Positions 32,100 to 40,250 are shown, counted from the stretch's first letter. The stretch: 64,000 nt of DNA from Sinobacterium caligoides (GCF_003752585.1 NZ_RKHR01000004.1:1148054-1212053); one strand, 5' to 3'. The notes: generated by a model from the sequence alone, not told the origin. Numbers and translations are program-made.

Positions 32100-32810
32100 T
32101 TAAGCTAAAAACCATACCGCGACCAACGGCAATACCAACGCAGTAAACAAGCCCGTTAGACCTAACGCCAAACTACTGAAGGCACCCGCTGTCTGCGACA
32201 ACTCAAAGGCCCTGGCAGTACCAACGCCGTGCGCACTGAGGCCATAGATCACGCCCTTAATACGATCATCGTCGATACCAAACAGTCGAAAGACAAGAGG
32301 TGCCGTCACAATGCCCGCTATACCCGTTACGATTACCGCTCCGGCCGCCAACTGTACAACCCCTCCCAACTCATCAGCCAAGCCCATCGCAATAGGTGTC
32401 GTAACTGATTTGGGGGCCAACGATATCAACGTCTCAAGCGAGCCCCCTAGGAACCAGGCAATAGCCACTGCAAAACCTGCCGCAACACTTGCCCCGAGCA
32501 CAATCACGATTGCCAGACGCCACCACAGACTACGAATATGCCGAAACTGCAAATATAACGGCAGAGCCAAGGCAACAGTGGCAGGCCCCAACATATAATA
32601 CAGCAAGGTATTAGCAGTAAAGTACTGACGGTAGGGGATATCAAGCAGCGAAATAACCAAAGCCACTAATGCCACAGAGACCAGCATCGGGTGCAAGAAC
32701 AGTAGTTTTCCTGCTCGGTTATAGAGACTTTGACTCAACTGAAAAGCCGCCAGCGTCAACACCAAGGCAAACAGCGGTGAATGCAATAACGAATAACCAT
32801 CACTAGACAT
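32100..32810 (-). CDS. lrgB: LrgB/CidB family membrane protein
   Basis: A 236-residue multi-span inner-membrane protein of the LrgB/CidB/YohK family, about seven hydrophobic segments. The family core LISLAPKSVTTPIAMGLADELGG (about 129-151) and the C-terminal GLSAHGVGTARAFELSQTAG (about 190-209) are clear. With LrgA it forms the holin/antiholin-like pair linked to murein hydrolase control and, in some bacteria, to pyruvate transport. It overlaps lrgA by 8 bp. Confidence 0.93.
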   Translation of the reverse strand: MSSDGYSLLHSPLFALVLTLAAFQLSQSLYNRAGKLLFLHPMLVSVALVALVISLLDIPYRQYFTANTLLYYMLGPATVALALPLYLQFRHIRSLWWRLAIVIVLGASVAAGFAVAIAWFLGGSLETLISLAPKSVTTPIAMGLADELGGVVQLAAGAVIVTGIAGIVTAPLVFRLFGIDDDRIKGVIYGLSAHGVGTARAFELSQTAGAFSSLALGLTGLFTALVLPLVAVWFLA

Positions 32811-33159
32811 CGGCCACCTCGCTACGAGGCTTCAACAGAGCTTTAAGCAGCACCGCCAAAACCACTTGCGTCAACAAAGTACCAAGCACACAGGCACCGA
32901 TGATGGCCGGCCACTGATCATCGAAGCGGGACGCCAAGAAAAAGATACCCACTGAGGACGGAAGAAACATCAGCGTCAAGTGACTAATCAATCCCTGACA
33001 GACCACCGACACATCATTATCCGCACCTTTAAACAACAGCAATCCAGCAAAGAAAATTATCATGCCGAATACAGGCGCAGGTACCGGCAATGACAGCGCC
33101 TCTTTTACGACCTCGCCTATTAGCAAACAACCAAAAACAACCAACAAACCTTTTAACAT
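32803..33159 (-). CDS. lrgA: LrgA/CidA family holin-like protein
   Basis: A 118-residue protein with four hydrophobic helices, of the CidA/LrgA family. LIGEVVKEALSLPVPAPVFGM (about 13-33) and LMFLPSSVGIFF (about 65-76) are its signature segments. The ATG at 33159 is preferred to the adjoining TTG. It lies 26 bp after dsbB and overlaps lrgB by 8 bp, so it is likely read in a gshA-dsbB-lrgA-lrgB transcript. In Gram-positive bacteria lrgAB is controlled by LytSR; the related AlgZ/AlgR pair lies 27 kb away. Confidence 0.92.
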   Translation of the reverse strand: MLKGLLVVFGCLLIGEVVKEALSLPVPAPVFGMIIFFAGLLLFKGADNDVSVVCQGLISHLTLMFLPSSVGIFFLASRFDDQWPAIIGACVLGTLLTQVVLAVLLKALLKPRSEVADV

Positions 33160-33185
33160 CAACGCCTACTCACTCAATCACCACA

Positions 33186-33695
33186 CTATAATACCGTGAC
33201 GGGCTTGTAGCCACGCAGTAGCTGCCATAGCCCCAACATAAACAAACCGGCAAAGGCCACCAACGTCCAACCAGGAATGCTAATCCCCATAAACGTCCAA
33301 ACCACCTCAGCACAGTTACCATCCCCCTTCAGCATAACCTCCAAAGCTTTCGTGAAGGGAAACGTCTCGAACATATAGTCAATGCTGGGACCACAAGTCG
33401 GAGCCAGCTCAGCAGGAAGGCTTTGCAGGTGAAGCTGTCGCATACTAAAGCCACCGCCAATTAAAGCGCTGAGCGCCACCAAGAAAGCGTAAACACGTGT
33501 ACCAATAAGCGCCGGGCTGTGCAGGTAAGCTAACAGTGCCCAGACCCCCGTTAAGATAATAAACACACGTTGTGTCATACATAACGGACAGGGCTCTAAC
33601 CCCAACATGTACTGCATAAAATAGCCCACAGCCATGAGGCCACAGCAACCTAAAAAGATCACTAAGTTGGTCTGACGAATCGAAGGGAGCTGCAT
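33186..33695 (-). CDS. dsbB: Disulfide bond formation protein DsbB
   Basis: Inner-membrane quinone-linked oxidase that reoxidises periplasmic DsbA. The 169-residue product (start MQLPSIRQTN) has four hydrophobic helices. The first redox pair is CPLC (Cys36, Cys39) in LGLEPCPLCMTQR; the second pair is in APTCGPSIDYMF and GDGNCAEVVW. The frame is open 27 codons upstream but that extension is polar and unlike the family. Its place near algQ fits the dsbH gene of Pseudomonas. No dsbA is in the window. Confidence 0.93.
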   Translation of the reverse strand: MQLPSIRQTNLVIFLGCCGLMAVGYFMQYMLGLEPCPLCMTQRVFIILTGVWALLAYLHSPALIGTRVYAFLVALSALIGGGFSMRQLHLQSLPAELAPTCGPSIDYMFETFPFTKALEVMLKGDGNCAEVVWTFMGISIPGWTLVAFAGLFMLGLWQLLRGYKPVTVL

Positions 33696-33776
33696 TGAAA
33701 ATTCCTCTATTTGGCCTCTGCCGTTTATGGGAGCTCTATTAAGCCCAAAAAGTTTACTGTATGAGAAAGACAACAC

Positions 33777-33805
33777 ACTCTACCGCGACGTTCCCTAGGT
33801 AGAGT
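33777..33805 (-). other. Hairpin between gshA and dsbB
   Basis: ACTCTACC (33777-33784) and GGTAGAGT (33798-33805) form an 8-bp perfect stem just after the gshA stop. A loose T-containing tract (GTGTTGTCTTTC) follows on the minus strand, so it may be a leaky terminator inside the gshA-dsbB-lrgAB run. Confidence 0.4.
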
Positions 33806-33818
33806 TGCTGTCAGTCAG

Positions 33819-35420
33819 TTAAATGTCCGCCAAGCTATCATATTGACGGTAATAATCGCTCAGAAAGTCTTTAAACGGCAACTCTTGCTCGCTCTCCACT
33901 GTCTGCAAACGCTCGATCGACTGCGTCGCCTGCCGGGCACAAAGATCGGCATCCTTAGCCGCCATAGGCTGCTGGAGGTAGAGTTGTTGCTGACGTTTTG
34001 ACTGATCCATCGCAAAGTGAAAGTAACCAACTCCAGCCTTAGTCATATCGGCCAAGATTCTCGCCGATGGCGTCTTCTCCGGGTCCTCCAGCTTCTCTCT
34101 CTGCTGCTGTAGAGCCTGGCGGTAATCATCACCGTCGAACACTTGATCAAACTGTTCGGCAATGCCGGCCATCTTATCAAGCATCTCCAGCCCCCAGTCT
34201 GTAAGCACCTTACACTCACCACAAAAATTTAGCTGCAACCCTGGTCGTCGCCCCTCGTTAACGACCAACTTTAGGTTGGCTGCCGAGGTATGAAACTCAC
34301 GTTCCGACATCTCTGCATCACTTCCCAGCAGACAGGCTAACAAAAACTGATCGATGAACTTTAATTGGGCAGAATCCATCCCCAATGGCGAATAAGGATC
34401 TAGATCAAGACAACGCACCTCAATGTATTCGATACCTCGCTCATAGAGTGCGTTAATAGGGGTCTCACCAGGCTTTGTCACACGCTTGGGGCGAATACTC
34501 GAATAAAACTCGTTCTCTATCTGCAATAAGTGTGTCGACAACTGACGGTACTCACCATCATCACCGACGACACCAATCGCCTGATACTCAAGATGCGGTG
34601 TCGTTAAGGCCTGGTGCAGCGGCCGAATATAATCTTCTAAGGTGTTATAACTAACAGTCAAATCTTCCTGCGCACTGCTTTGATAACCAAGGTCGCCCAT
34701 ACGCAGCGAAGTACCGAAGGGCGCATAGAAGGTCCCTTGATTAAACTCCTCCAAGCTACCTGCCACCCCTCCAACAAAGCTCTTGCAAAGCGCAGGTGAG
34801 GCACCAAACAGATAAACTAACAGCCAACTATAGCGATGGAAATTCCTAATAATGCGCAGGTAGTTCGCATCCTTAAACGCTTGCAGCGTCCTCTTATCAC
34901 CTTCGGCCTCCTGCAGCGCCAACCAAAAACTATCGGGTAACGAAAAATTATAGTGGATGCCTGCAATAGTTTGCATCGCCTTACCGTAACGGTGTGCCAA
35001 CCCCTGCCGATAGACAGTCTTCATCTTACCGTTATTACTCGAGCCGTATTGACCTATAGGGATACTATCATCACCTTTCAACACGCAGGGCATACTCGCC
35101 ACCCACAACAACTCACCCTCCTCTTGGAGCACTTGATAGGTATATTGGTGCAACCTTTCGAGGTCTGCCAGAGCGCTATCCACATCGTGATAGACGGGAG
35201 TGATAAATTCGAGTAAAGCTTCACTATAATCAGTAGTGATCGCCTCGTGCGTCAGAGCCGCCCCTAACTCCAGCGGGTGTGGACGCTCAGATAGCCGCCC
35301 CTGAGGCGTTACCCGCAGACACTCTTTCTCAATGCCACGACCTATATCCGCTAGTGTTTGCTGGATCTTAGGTTGCGCTAACGTCGCCAGGCGCTGTTGA
35401 TATTGACTAGACAAACTCAT
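33819..35420 (-). CDS. gshA: Glutamate-cysteine ligase
   Basis: First enzyme of glutathione synthesis, joining glutamate and cysteine with ATP. The 533 residues match the proteobacterial type 1 GshA (about 520). RGIEKECLRVTP (about 27-38) is the Mg/ATP-binding start, ITTDYSEALLEFITP (about 61-75) and IAGIHYNFSLPDSFW (about 152-166) are family segments, and EVRCLDLDPYSPLGM (about 334) is the C-terminal signature. AGGAG is 5 nt from the second ATG, preferred over the first. gshB is not in the window. Confidence 0.95.
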   Translation of the reverse strand: MSLSSQYQQRLATLAQPKIQQTLADIGRGIEKECLRVTPQGRLSERPHPLELGAALTHEAITTDYSEALLEFITPVYHDVDSALADLERLHQYTYQVLQEEGELLWVASMPCVLKGDDSIPIGQYGSSNNGKMKTVYRQGLAHRYGKAMQTIAGIHYNFSLPDSFWLALQEAEGDKRTLQAFKDANYLRIIRNFHRYSWLLVYLFGASPALCKSFVGGVAGSLEEFNQGTFYAPFGTSLRMGDLGYQSSAQEDLTVSYNTLEDYIRPLHQALTTPHLEYQAIGVVGDDGEYRQLSTHLLQIENEFYSSIRPKRVTKPGETPINALYERGIEYIEVRCLDLDPYSPLGMDSAQLKFIDQFLLACLLGSDAEMSEREFHTSAANLKLVVNEGRRPGLQLNFCGECKVLTDWGLEMLDKMAGIAEQFDQVFDGDDYRQALQQQREKLEDPEKTPSARILADMTKAGVGYFHFAMDQSKRQQQLYLQQPMAAKDADLCARQATQSIERLQTVESEQELPFKDFLSDYYRQYDSLADI

Positions 35421-35534
35421 CACTCCTGCCCGCCGAAGGCGAACTTCCTACTATGTTATCGATAGTTAAACTATGCGAAACAAGCTACATTACGAATGTT
35501 GTTTTAATTATAAGTCAGATAAAGACACGTGATA

Positions 35535-35837
35535 TTAATTGCTACAAGGTAGACCACGCTTCTTACTGTCCATTAACAAGCTACGTATCTGCTTACCGTC
35601 CGGCGTCGTAGTATCAACAACAATAAAATCTTTGATGCACAGCGCGCGATGCTGAGATTTCTTCGGCGACATACGAAACTCCTCGCCCGGCTCCAATATC
35701 AATGAACTGTACTCAGCAACTACAGCACCATCCCTACTGTCCGAATGACGAATATAACCATAAAAATCTAGGACAAATACTGTCACTAACACAGTCAATA
35801 TAGCGGTGAGCACATAATATTTAGGGTCCGACTTCAT
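35535..35837 (-). CDS. Small membrane-anchored protein, unknown function
   Basis: A 100-residue protein with one N-terminal transmembrane helix (about 8-26, YVLTAILTVLVTVFVLDFYG) and a soluble, probably periplasmic beta-rich domain with Cys67 and Cys98 that could form a disulfide. Two in-frame ATGs exist; AAGGAG sits 2 nt from the first and 8 nt from the second, so the second (35837) is chosen. No family is recognised. It stands alone upstream of gshA, 114 bp away on the same strand. Confidence 0.65.
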   Translation of the reverse strand: MKSDPKYYVLTAILTVLVTVFVLDFYGYIRHSDSRDGAVVAEYSSLILEPGEEFRMSPKKSQHRALCIKDFIVVDTTTPDGKQIRSLLMDSKKRGLPCSN

Positions 35838-36096
35838 CGGCATATCTCCTTAACGAATAAGTGCCCTGCATTGTACGAGCCGAACCAAAAATAAGCACCC
35901 TAAATCCCCTCCCGCCGATAGATTAATGCACACAATCATTGCGTTATACCAAGCTCTTTGACGCAACCAAAACTATAACGATGCGTAACTACCATCACGA
36001 GCCGCAGTCGGCACTAGCAAGTATCAAACGCTGTGGTAACATAACTGAAAATATTAATAATTAGCCTATAAGGCCAAGTCACTGAGGACTCCTAGG

Positions 36097-36900
36097 ATGA
36101 ACCCTGAAAAAGAGAACAAGATCTTCGTCGTTGTCGATCCCAGCCAGGAGCGGCACTTCGCCCTCGAACGAGCCATTATTACAGCAAGCTTTCGCGAGCC
36201 CCGCGCAGCCCTTCACATACTTGTTGCCGTCGACGCAGAACATACCGACACCACTATAAAAAACAACAACCTCTTTCGCACCACAGACTGGTTCTACCAA
36301 CTAGCCAAGCCTGTTGAGGAAGCTGGTATCGAGTTTGATGTCGAGTTCTGTTGGAGCGGTGATTGGTACGGCTCAATTATCAAGGCCTCAGAAAGCAGCA
36401 ACAGCAACCTTATCCTTCTGCCTTTAATGCATCGTCCAAGCGACAGCCTTTGGGTTAACGAATCGATCTGGAAACTGCTACGCACCTCAGCCCTGCCAGT
36501 ACTCATGGTACAGCCTGGGGCAGAAATGCGTCGCAAGACCATTCTTGCAGCTGTCAACTTTCAGGGCAGAAAAGAAAAATACCGATCCCTCAACGATGAC
36601 ATCATCTATCGAGGGCGCTGGATGGCAGAAAAGTATGACGCAGAACTGCATATCGTCAACGCGTACAAAGACTCACTAAGCTACCCAGACCGCTCGGCGC
36701 TGGCGCGTGAAACCGGTGTTAACAGCAACCACATTCACGTCGTCAATGGCACTCCCGAAGACGTCATCGCAACAATGTCGAAAGAGCTACAAGCAGACGT
36801 CACCATAGTCGGCACACTCAAGCGTAGCAATAGCTGGCGCGGCAACACCTCTGAGAAGGTTATTTCCCGTCTACAAGGCGACATCCTCACGCTCAACTAA
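36097..36900 (+). CDS. uspE: Tandem-domain universal stress protein (UspE-like)
   Basis: A 267-residue cytoplasmic protein with two UspA domains in tandem (about 8-140 and 145-265), as in UspE. Domain 1 starts NKIFVVVDPSQERHFALERA; domain 2 starts KTILAAVNFQGRKEKYRSLN and ends near TIVGTLKRSNSWRGNTSEKV, a degenerate form of the ATP-loop GxxG...GNT pattern. Nucleotide binding is therefore uncertain. It is monocistronic and followed by two terminators. The start has GAGGA 9 nt upstream. Promoter elements in 35844-36096 were not convincing. Confidence 0.87.
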   Translation: MNPEKENKIFVVVDPSQERHFALERAIITASFREPRAALHILVAVDAEHTDTTIKNNNLFRTTDWFYQLAKPVEEAGIEFDVEFCWSGDWYGSIIKASESSNSNLILLPLMHRPSDSLWVNESIWKLLRTSALPVLMVQPGAEMRRKTILAAVNFQGRKEKYRSLNDDIIYRGRWMAEKYDAELHIVNAYKDSLSYPDRSALARETGVNSNHIHVVNGTPEDVIATMSKELQADVTIVGTLKRSNSWRGNTSEKVISRLQGDILTLN

Positions 36901-36918
36901 AGACCTCCCCTACCCCTC

Positions 36919-36948
36919 AAAAGCACCTGCCCTTAGATAGGTGCTTTT
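36919..36948 (+). terminator. Terminator 1 after uspE
   Basis: AAAAGCACCT (36919-36928) pairs perfectly with AGGTGCTTTT (36939-36948) around a 10-nt loop, 18 bp after the uspE stop. The symmetrical A and T tracts allow action on both strands, though the T-run is short. Confidence 0.75.
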
Positions 36949-36996
36949 CCGTACCCGCTCATAATTTACACAGCTGCATTTAATACTTTCACTGCC

Positions 36997-37021
36997 CCAC
37001 CCGCCTGGGTGGTTTTTTTTT
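36997..37021 (+). terminator. Terminator 2 after uspE
   Basis: CCACCC and GGGTGG around a GCCT loop are followed by nine T residues (37013-37021): a strong plus-strand intrinsic terminator only 48 nt after the first. Confidence 0.88.
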
Positions 37022-37106
37022 GACTCACAACAATAGACAGCTCATGCAATATCGTTAGAATGCGCAGCTTCTCGACAAGGATGCGTCGAAGCATGATTGT
37101 GACTTG

Positions 37107-37137
37107 TTGTCTTTTGATAAAGCACAATCTATTTAAT
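37107..37137 (+). promoter_or_regulatory. Possible promoter of the candidate small RNA
   Basis: TTGTCT at 37107-37112 is followed by TATTTA (37130-37135, 17-nt spacer) or TTTAAT (37132-37137, 19-nt spacer). Either is a moderate sigma70 match that would start transcription near 37142-37144. Confidence 0.3.
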
Positions 37138-37141
37138 AGAG

Positions 37142-37214
37142 GGTTAATACTTGGTTGAGTTTACTCTCGAGTATTATTACGACCTTCGGCCAGCTTAACA
37201 GCTGGCTTTTTTTT
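37142..37214 (+). ncRNA. Candidate small RNA ending in a strong terminator
   Basis: A plus-strand terminator GCCAGCT-TAAC-AGCTGGC plus eight T residues (37189-37214) has no gene upstream: uspE is already closed by two terminators and dtd runs the other way. Just before it TAATACT (37145-37151) pairs with AGTATTA (37170-37176), enclosing GAG/CTC. Together they describe a two-hairpin RNA of about 70-75 nt with a U-tail, as in Hfq-binding small RNAs. The 5' end is inferred from the weak promoter. I recognise no known sRNA family. Confidence 0.45.
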
Positions 37215-37256
37215 ACAAAAAATTTAACAAGTCAAAAAAGTACTTGGTAACCCGGC

Positions 37257-37697
37257 CTATACTTCCAGCAAAAAAGTAACCGGACCATCGTTTAATAACG
37301 ACACCTGCATATCAGCACCAAACTCGCCCGTCGCCACGCCAGCCGTATGTAAGCAGCCACACTGCGCCACCACATAATCATAAAGCTGCTTCGCCAATTC
37401 TGGTGTCGCCGCTGTAGAGAACCCCGGCCGCAAGCCCTTGCGCGTATCCGCGGCGAGGGTAAACTGCGAAACCAACAACACACCTCCGGCTATATCAGTC
37501 ACACTCAGATTCATTTTGCCTTCTGCATCGGCAAACATACGATAAGCCAACAACTTCTTCAGCAGCTTGTCCGCTTTTGCTTGATCATCTTCACGCTCGA
37601 CACCCAGCAATACCAACATACCCGAGCCGATCTCACCAATAACATCACCAGCCACTTCAACACGCGCATGGCTCACACGCTGTACCAGCGCTCGCAT
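37257..37697 (-). CDS. dtd: D-aminoacyl-tRNA deacylase
   Basis: Removes D-amino acids (and glycine) mischarged on tRNA. The 146 residues begin [15 protein letters not shown] as usual; the active-site segments [18 protein letters not shown] (about 77-94) and the cross-subunit Gly-cisPro motif [11 protein letters not shown] (136-146) are intact. GGAGG stands in front of the ATG. It lies downstream of the proline-iminopeptidase homologue on the same strand (111-bp gap), a common pairing in Pseudomonas-type genomes. Confidence 0.97.
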   Translation of the reverse strand: MRALVQRVSHARVEVAGDVIGEIGSGMLVLLGVEREDDQAKADKLLKKLLAYRMFADAEGKMNLSVTDIAGGVLLVSQFTLAADTRKGLRPGFSTAATPELAKQLYDYVVAQCGCLHTAGVATGEFGADMQVSLLNDGPVTFLLEV

Positions 37698-37808
37698 ACT
37701 TTACCTCCTGCTATCATCAAGGAAGCGAAAACAACGGGTTCTCGCCTACCTGGGCATACTACACAACTAATCTGCAGAAAAGTAATCGACCGCTAAAGCA
37801 AGATAGCC

Positions 37809-38777
37809 TCAATAATCTTCTTCATCGAGAAAGCGCTGCGAAAGATCCCTACTGGCACGAATCATCGCATCAATAATGCTCGCCTCCCCTCCCGCATGAC
37901 CAGCATCACGAATTATATTCAGCTGCGACTCAGGCCAAGCACGATGCAGCTCCACCGCAGATTCAAGCGGTGAAACCATATCGTAGCGGCCATGAATAAT
38001 GATGCCCGGCACGCCGTGTAATTTCTTCGCCGCCTCAATAATTTCATTGTCGGCCAGAAAACCATTATTGAGGAAGTAGTGGGTCTGAATTAACGCTAAC
38101 GCCATCGCTCTATGTGGCTCAACATATTGCTCTACCACCTTAAGACTTGGCCTCAAGGTAGCGCAACGAGCCAACCACAACGCCCACGACTTGGCGGCAG
38201 ACATCCTCACCAAATCATTTTCACTATTCATTAGCTGATGGTACGACTGTACACAGTTCTGTTGCTGCGAGGCGCTAAGAGGTTGCAGATAGTCCTCCCA
38301 GTAATCAGGGAAAATACGACTTGCCCCTCCTTCCTGATAGAGCCATGCAATGTCTCTCCGACGACAAAGAAACACCCCCCGTAATAGCAACGCCATAACA
38401 CGAGAGGTAAATTTCTGAGCATATAGCAAGGCTAACGTAGCCCCCCAAGCCCCGCCGCAGACCACCCATCGCTCAATGGCAAAAAAGCATCGAATCGCCT
38501 CCATATCTTCGATCAAAGCCTGGGTTGTATTGCCTTCAAGCTCGGCATAGGGGGTGCTACGACCACAACCGCGCTGGTCGAATAAGATAATGCGATATTT
38601 ATCCGGATCAAACAGCGTACGGTTCTTAGCCACACCCGTCACACCAGGGCCGCCGTGCACAACGAGCACAGGTAGTCCATCGGGGTTACCACATTCTTCT
38701 ACGTAGAGCTCATGGGGGGCGTCGACCATGACACGGTGGCGGGCGTAGGGCTTAATATCAGGGTAGTGAACTAACAT
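37809..38777 (-). CDS. pip: Proline iminopeptidase homologue with Ser-to-Ala nucleophile
   Basis: An alpha/beta-hydrolase of 322 residues, full length for proline iminopeptidase (peptidase S33), which removes N-terminal proline. The oxyanion motif HGGPG (41-45), DQRGCGRS (67-74), the Asp region HGRYDMVSPL and the His region DAGHAGGE are kept. The nucleophile elbow, normally GGSWGS, reads GGAWGA: codon 110 is GCT (38448-38450) and so is codon 113. Without the Ser, peptidase activity is not expected, yet the frame is intact and the rest is well conserved. It may be a binding or regulatory pseudo-enzyme, or a recent loss of function. The symbol marks family only. Confidence 0.85.
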   Translation of the reverse strand: MLVHYPDIKPYARHRVMVDAPHELYVEECGNPDGLPVLVVHGGPGVTGVAKNRTLFDPDKYRIILFDQRGCGRSTPYAELEGNTTQALIEDMEAIRCFFAIERWVVCGGAWGATLALLYAQKFTSRVMALLLRGVFLCRRRDIAWLYQEGGASRIFPDYWEDYLQPLSASQQQNCVQSYHQLMNSENDLVRMSAAKSWALWLARCATLRPSLKVVEQYVEPHRAMALALIQTHYFLNNGFLADNEIIEAAKKLHGVPGIIIHGRYDMVSPLESAVELHRAWPESQLNIIRDAGHAGGEASIIDAMIRASRDLSQRFLDEEDY

Positions 38778-38921
38778 AGGCTGGCCATTGATCAGAGGTT
38801 ATAAAAAGTGAGTGGCCGATAGGACGCACCAAGTTCACTTCCGATTATAATAGATGATGAGCCAAGAAAACCAATGGATATTTTATATCTTTTTGAAAAT
38901 ACTACTATTTACAACAAAAAA

Positions 38922-39092
38922 CTATAATAGAAGACTCAACCATTCCTGTGTTGATATTGAACCATCGAATTGCAGTAATAGAAGTAACGCAAGCACCGAC
39001 AAATAAACCAGATACTCAACAGAGCCGCCAACGAGACGTGAGCAACGTCGTGATAAATTCGAAAACTGCGATCTTTTAAAAAGCTTATTCAT
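38922..39092 (-). CDS. Possible 56-residue membrane protein
   Basis: An ATG at 39092 opens 56 codons on the minus strand in the otherwise empty stretch 38778-39251. The product has a basic N-terminus (MNKLFKRSQFSNLSRRCSRL), then a helix YLVYLSVLALLLLLQF (27-42), then a short polar tail ending WLSLLL. The positive-inside pattern fits a single-span protein. Codon use is AT-rich (several TTA and CTA), unlike neighbours, and the ribosome site is weak (AAGTG about 8 nt upstream). I recognise no family. Chance is possible. Confidence 0.33.
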   Translation of the reverse strand: MNKLFKRSQFSNLSRRCSRLVGGSVEYLVYLSVLALLLLLQFDGSISTQEWLSLLL

Positions 39093-39198
39093 AATAATCA
39101 CTTGTCCGGCCCGTTTTAATTTTTGTTCAGACGAATTATTACAAAATGTTATTATTTCCTTAATTGGTAAATATACCTACACGTAAGACAGTTAAAAC

Positions 39199-39225
39199 AA
39201 AAAAGGAGGCTAAGCCCCCTTTTTT
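39199..39225 (-). terminator. Terminator of the Tim44-like gene
   Basis: AAAAAAGGAGGC (39199-39210) pairs with GCCCCCTTTTTT (39214-39225), one mismatch, loop TAA. On the minus strand a TTTTTTGTTTT run follows, 27 bp after the stop of the Tim44-like gene. Confidence 0.75.
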
Positions 39226-39251
39226 ATTAGAAATTTTACCCCAAAAAAAAC

Positions 39252-40148
39252 TTACTCATTACTGATACCAACGATTATCCATGGCGCGCTCGGGTCACTT
39301 AGCTTACGCTCCAAATGCCAGACATCGTTGATCGCCTCCTCCGAGCCGTCACTCAACTCACGGCAACGCCCCGTATATTTCACGCTCAGACAGGCCTCAC
39401 CAAACACTTGGTCCGCACGCACCAGCTCTGCATTCACGTACAACACCTGAGTCTGCGGATCATCTCCCAAGCTCTTACGTTCACTGACCAAACTCTGGTA
39501 AAGCTCCGCACTGACATACTCCTGCACCATCTTGAGGTTATTTTCATTCCACGCTTTCTGAAGTACATTGTAGTGGCCGCGTGCACCCTCGAGAAAAGCC
39601 TCTACGTCAAACCCCTGCGGGACATTAAAGGGGATCTCTTCCGCCGCCTGCTCCGCCGTCGACGAGAAACCATGGTTAGAGGTGCCACTCTGCTGCCCAA
39701 AAGGCTGCTGTGCCTGACGCTGCTGACCACTAGCAGAGGCCGCTGCAGCAGGCTCTCGCTCAAACGCCGAAAACGGCCCCGCTTGAGCCTGTGGCTGACG
39801 ACGACGACGACGCAGAAACCAAACAATAGCAAAGGCAATGGCGGCAATAATTAATATATCGCCCATCTGTAGCCCCTCAAAAGCACCGCCAGCAAACAAA
39901 GAGGCTAACAACCCTCCGGCCAACAAGCCACCCAACAACCCACCCATCATGCCACGCTTACTAGAGCGCTGCTGTTTCGATGCATCCTGCTGTTTGCGCT
40001 GCTGACTCTGCGCACTACTGGGCTGCTTTGGCGCCGTCTTGTATTGCTTACCAAACGAGCCGCCACCAAACCTTTTCTTTGCAAACGCCTCCGGTGCCTG
40101 CATGGCTAACACGAGGAACATCGCCATAAAAATCGCTAAATAACGCAT
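39252..40148 (-). CDS. Tim44-like domain protein
   Basis: A 298-residue membrane-associated protein. The N-terminus has a signal peptide-like segment (about 2-23, ending EAFA-KKRFGGG), a Gly/Gln/Ser-rich linker, a Gly-rich hydrophobic stretch (about 74-100), a transmembrane helix (about 103-119) followed by a cluster of Arg, another Gln/Ala-rich linker, and a C-terminal Tim44-like domain (about 175-298) starting FNVPQGFDVEAFLEGARGHY. Bacterial members have no settled function. The start is MRYLAIF, which has AGGG upstream. It is downstream of typA but behind typA's terminator. Confidence 0.83.
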   Translation of the reverse strand: MRYLAIFMAMFLVLAMQAPEAFAKKRFGGGSFGKQYKTAPKQPSSAQSQQRKQQDASKQQRSSKRGMMGGLLGGLLAGGLLASLFAGGAFEGLQMGDILIIAAIAFAIVWFLRRRRRQPQAQAGPFSAFEREPAAAASASGQQRQAQQPFGQQSGTSNHGFSSTAEQAAEEIPFNVPQGFDVEAFLEGARGHYNVLQKAWNENNLKMVQEYVSAELYQSLVSERKSLGDDPQTQVLYVNAELVRADQVFGEACLSVKYTGRCRELSDGSEEAINDVWHLERKLSDPSAPWIIVGISNE

Positions 40149-40250
40149 CAAATCCCTACCTGATCTCTGTGAATATCGGGTCATCTTAGAGCACCTTTGC
40201 GGCAAGTCAATATAAGTTACCCGGCTTAGCGCGATAAATCGCCAGCAACA

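Noticed and set aside
36901-37256. tRNA or riboswitch in the terminator-rich gap
   Set aside because: No cloverleaf, CCA end or known riboswitch core could be found; the hairpins fit terminators and one small RNA instead.
39315-39854. 179-codon frame antisense to the Tim44-like gene
   Set aside because: Shadow of the Gly/Arg-rich coding strand; the opposite frame has a signal peptide, a family domain and a good ribosome site.
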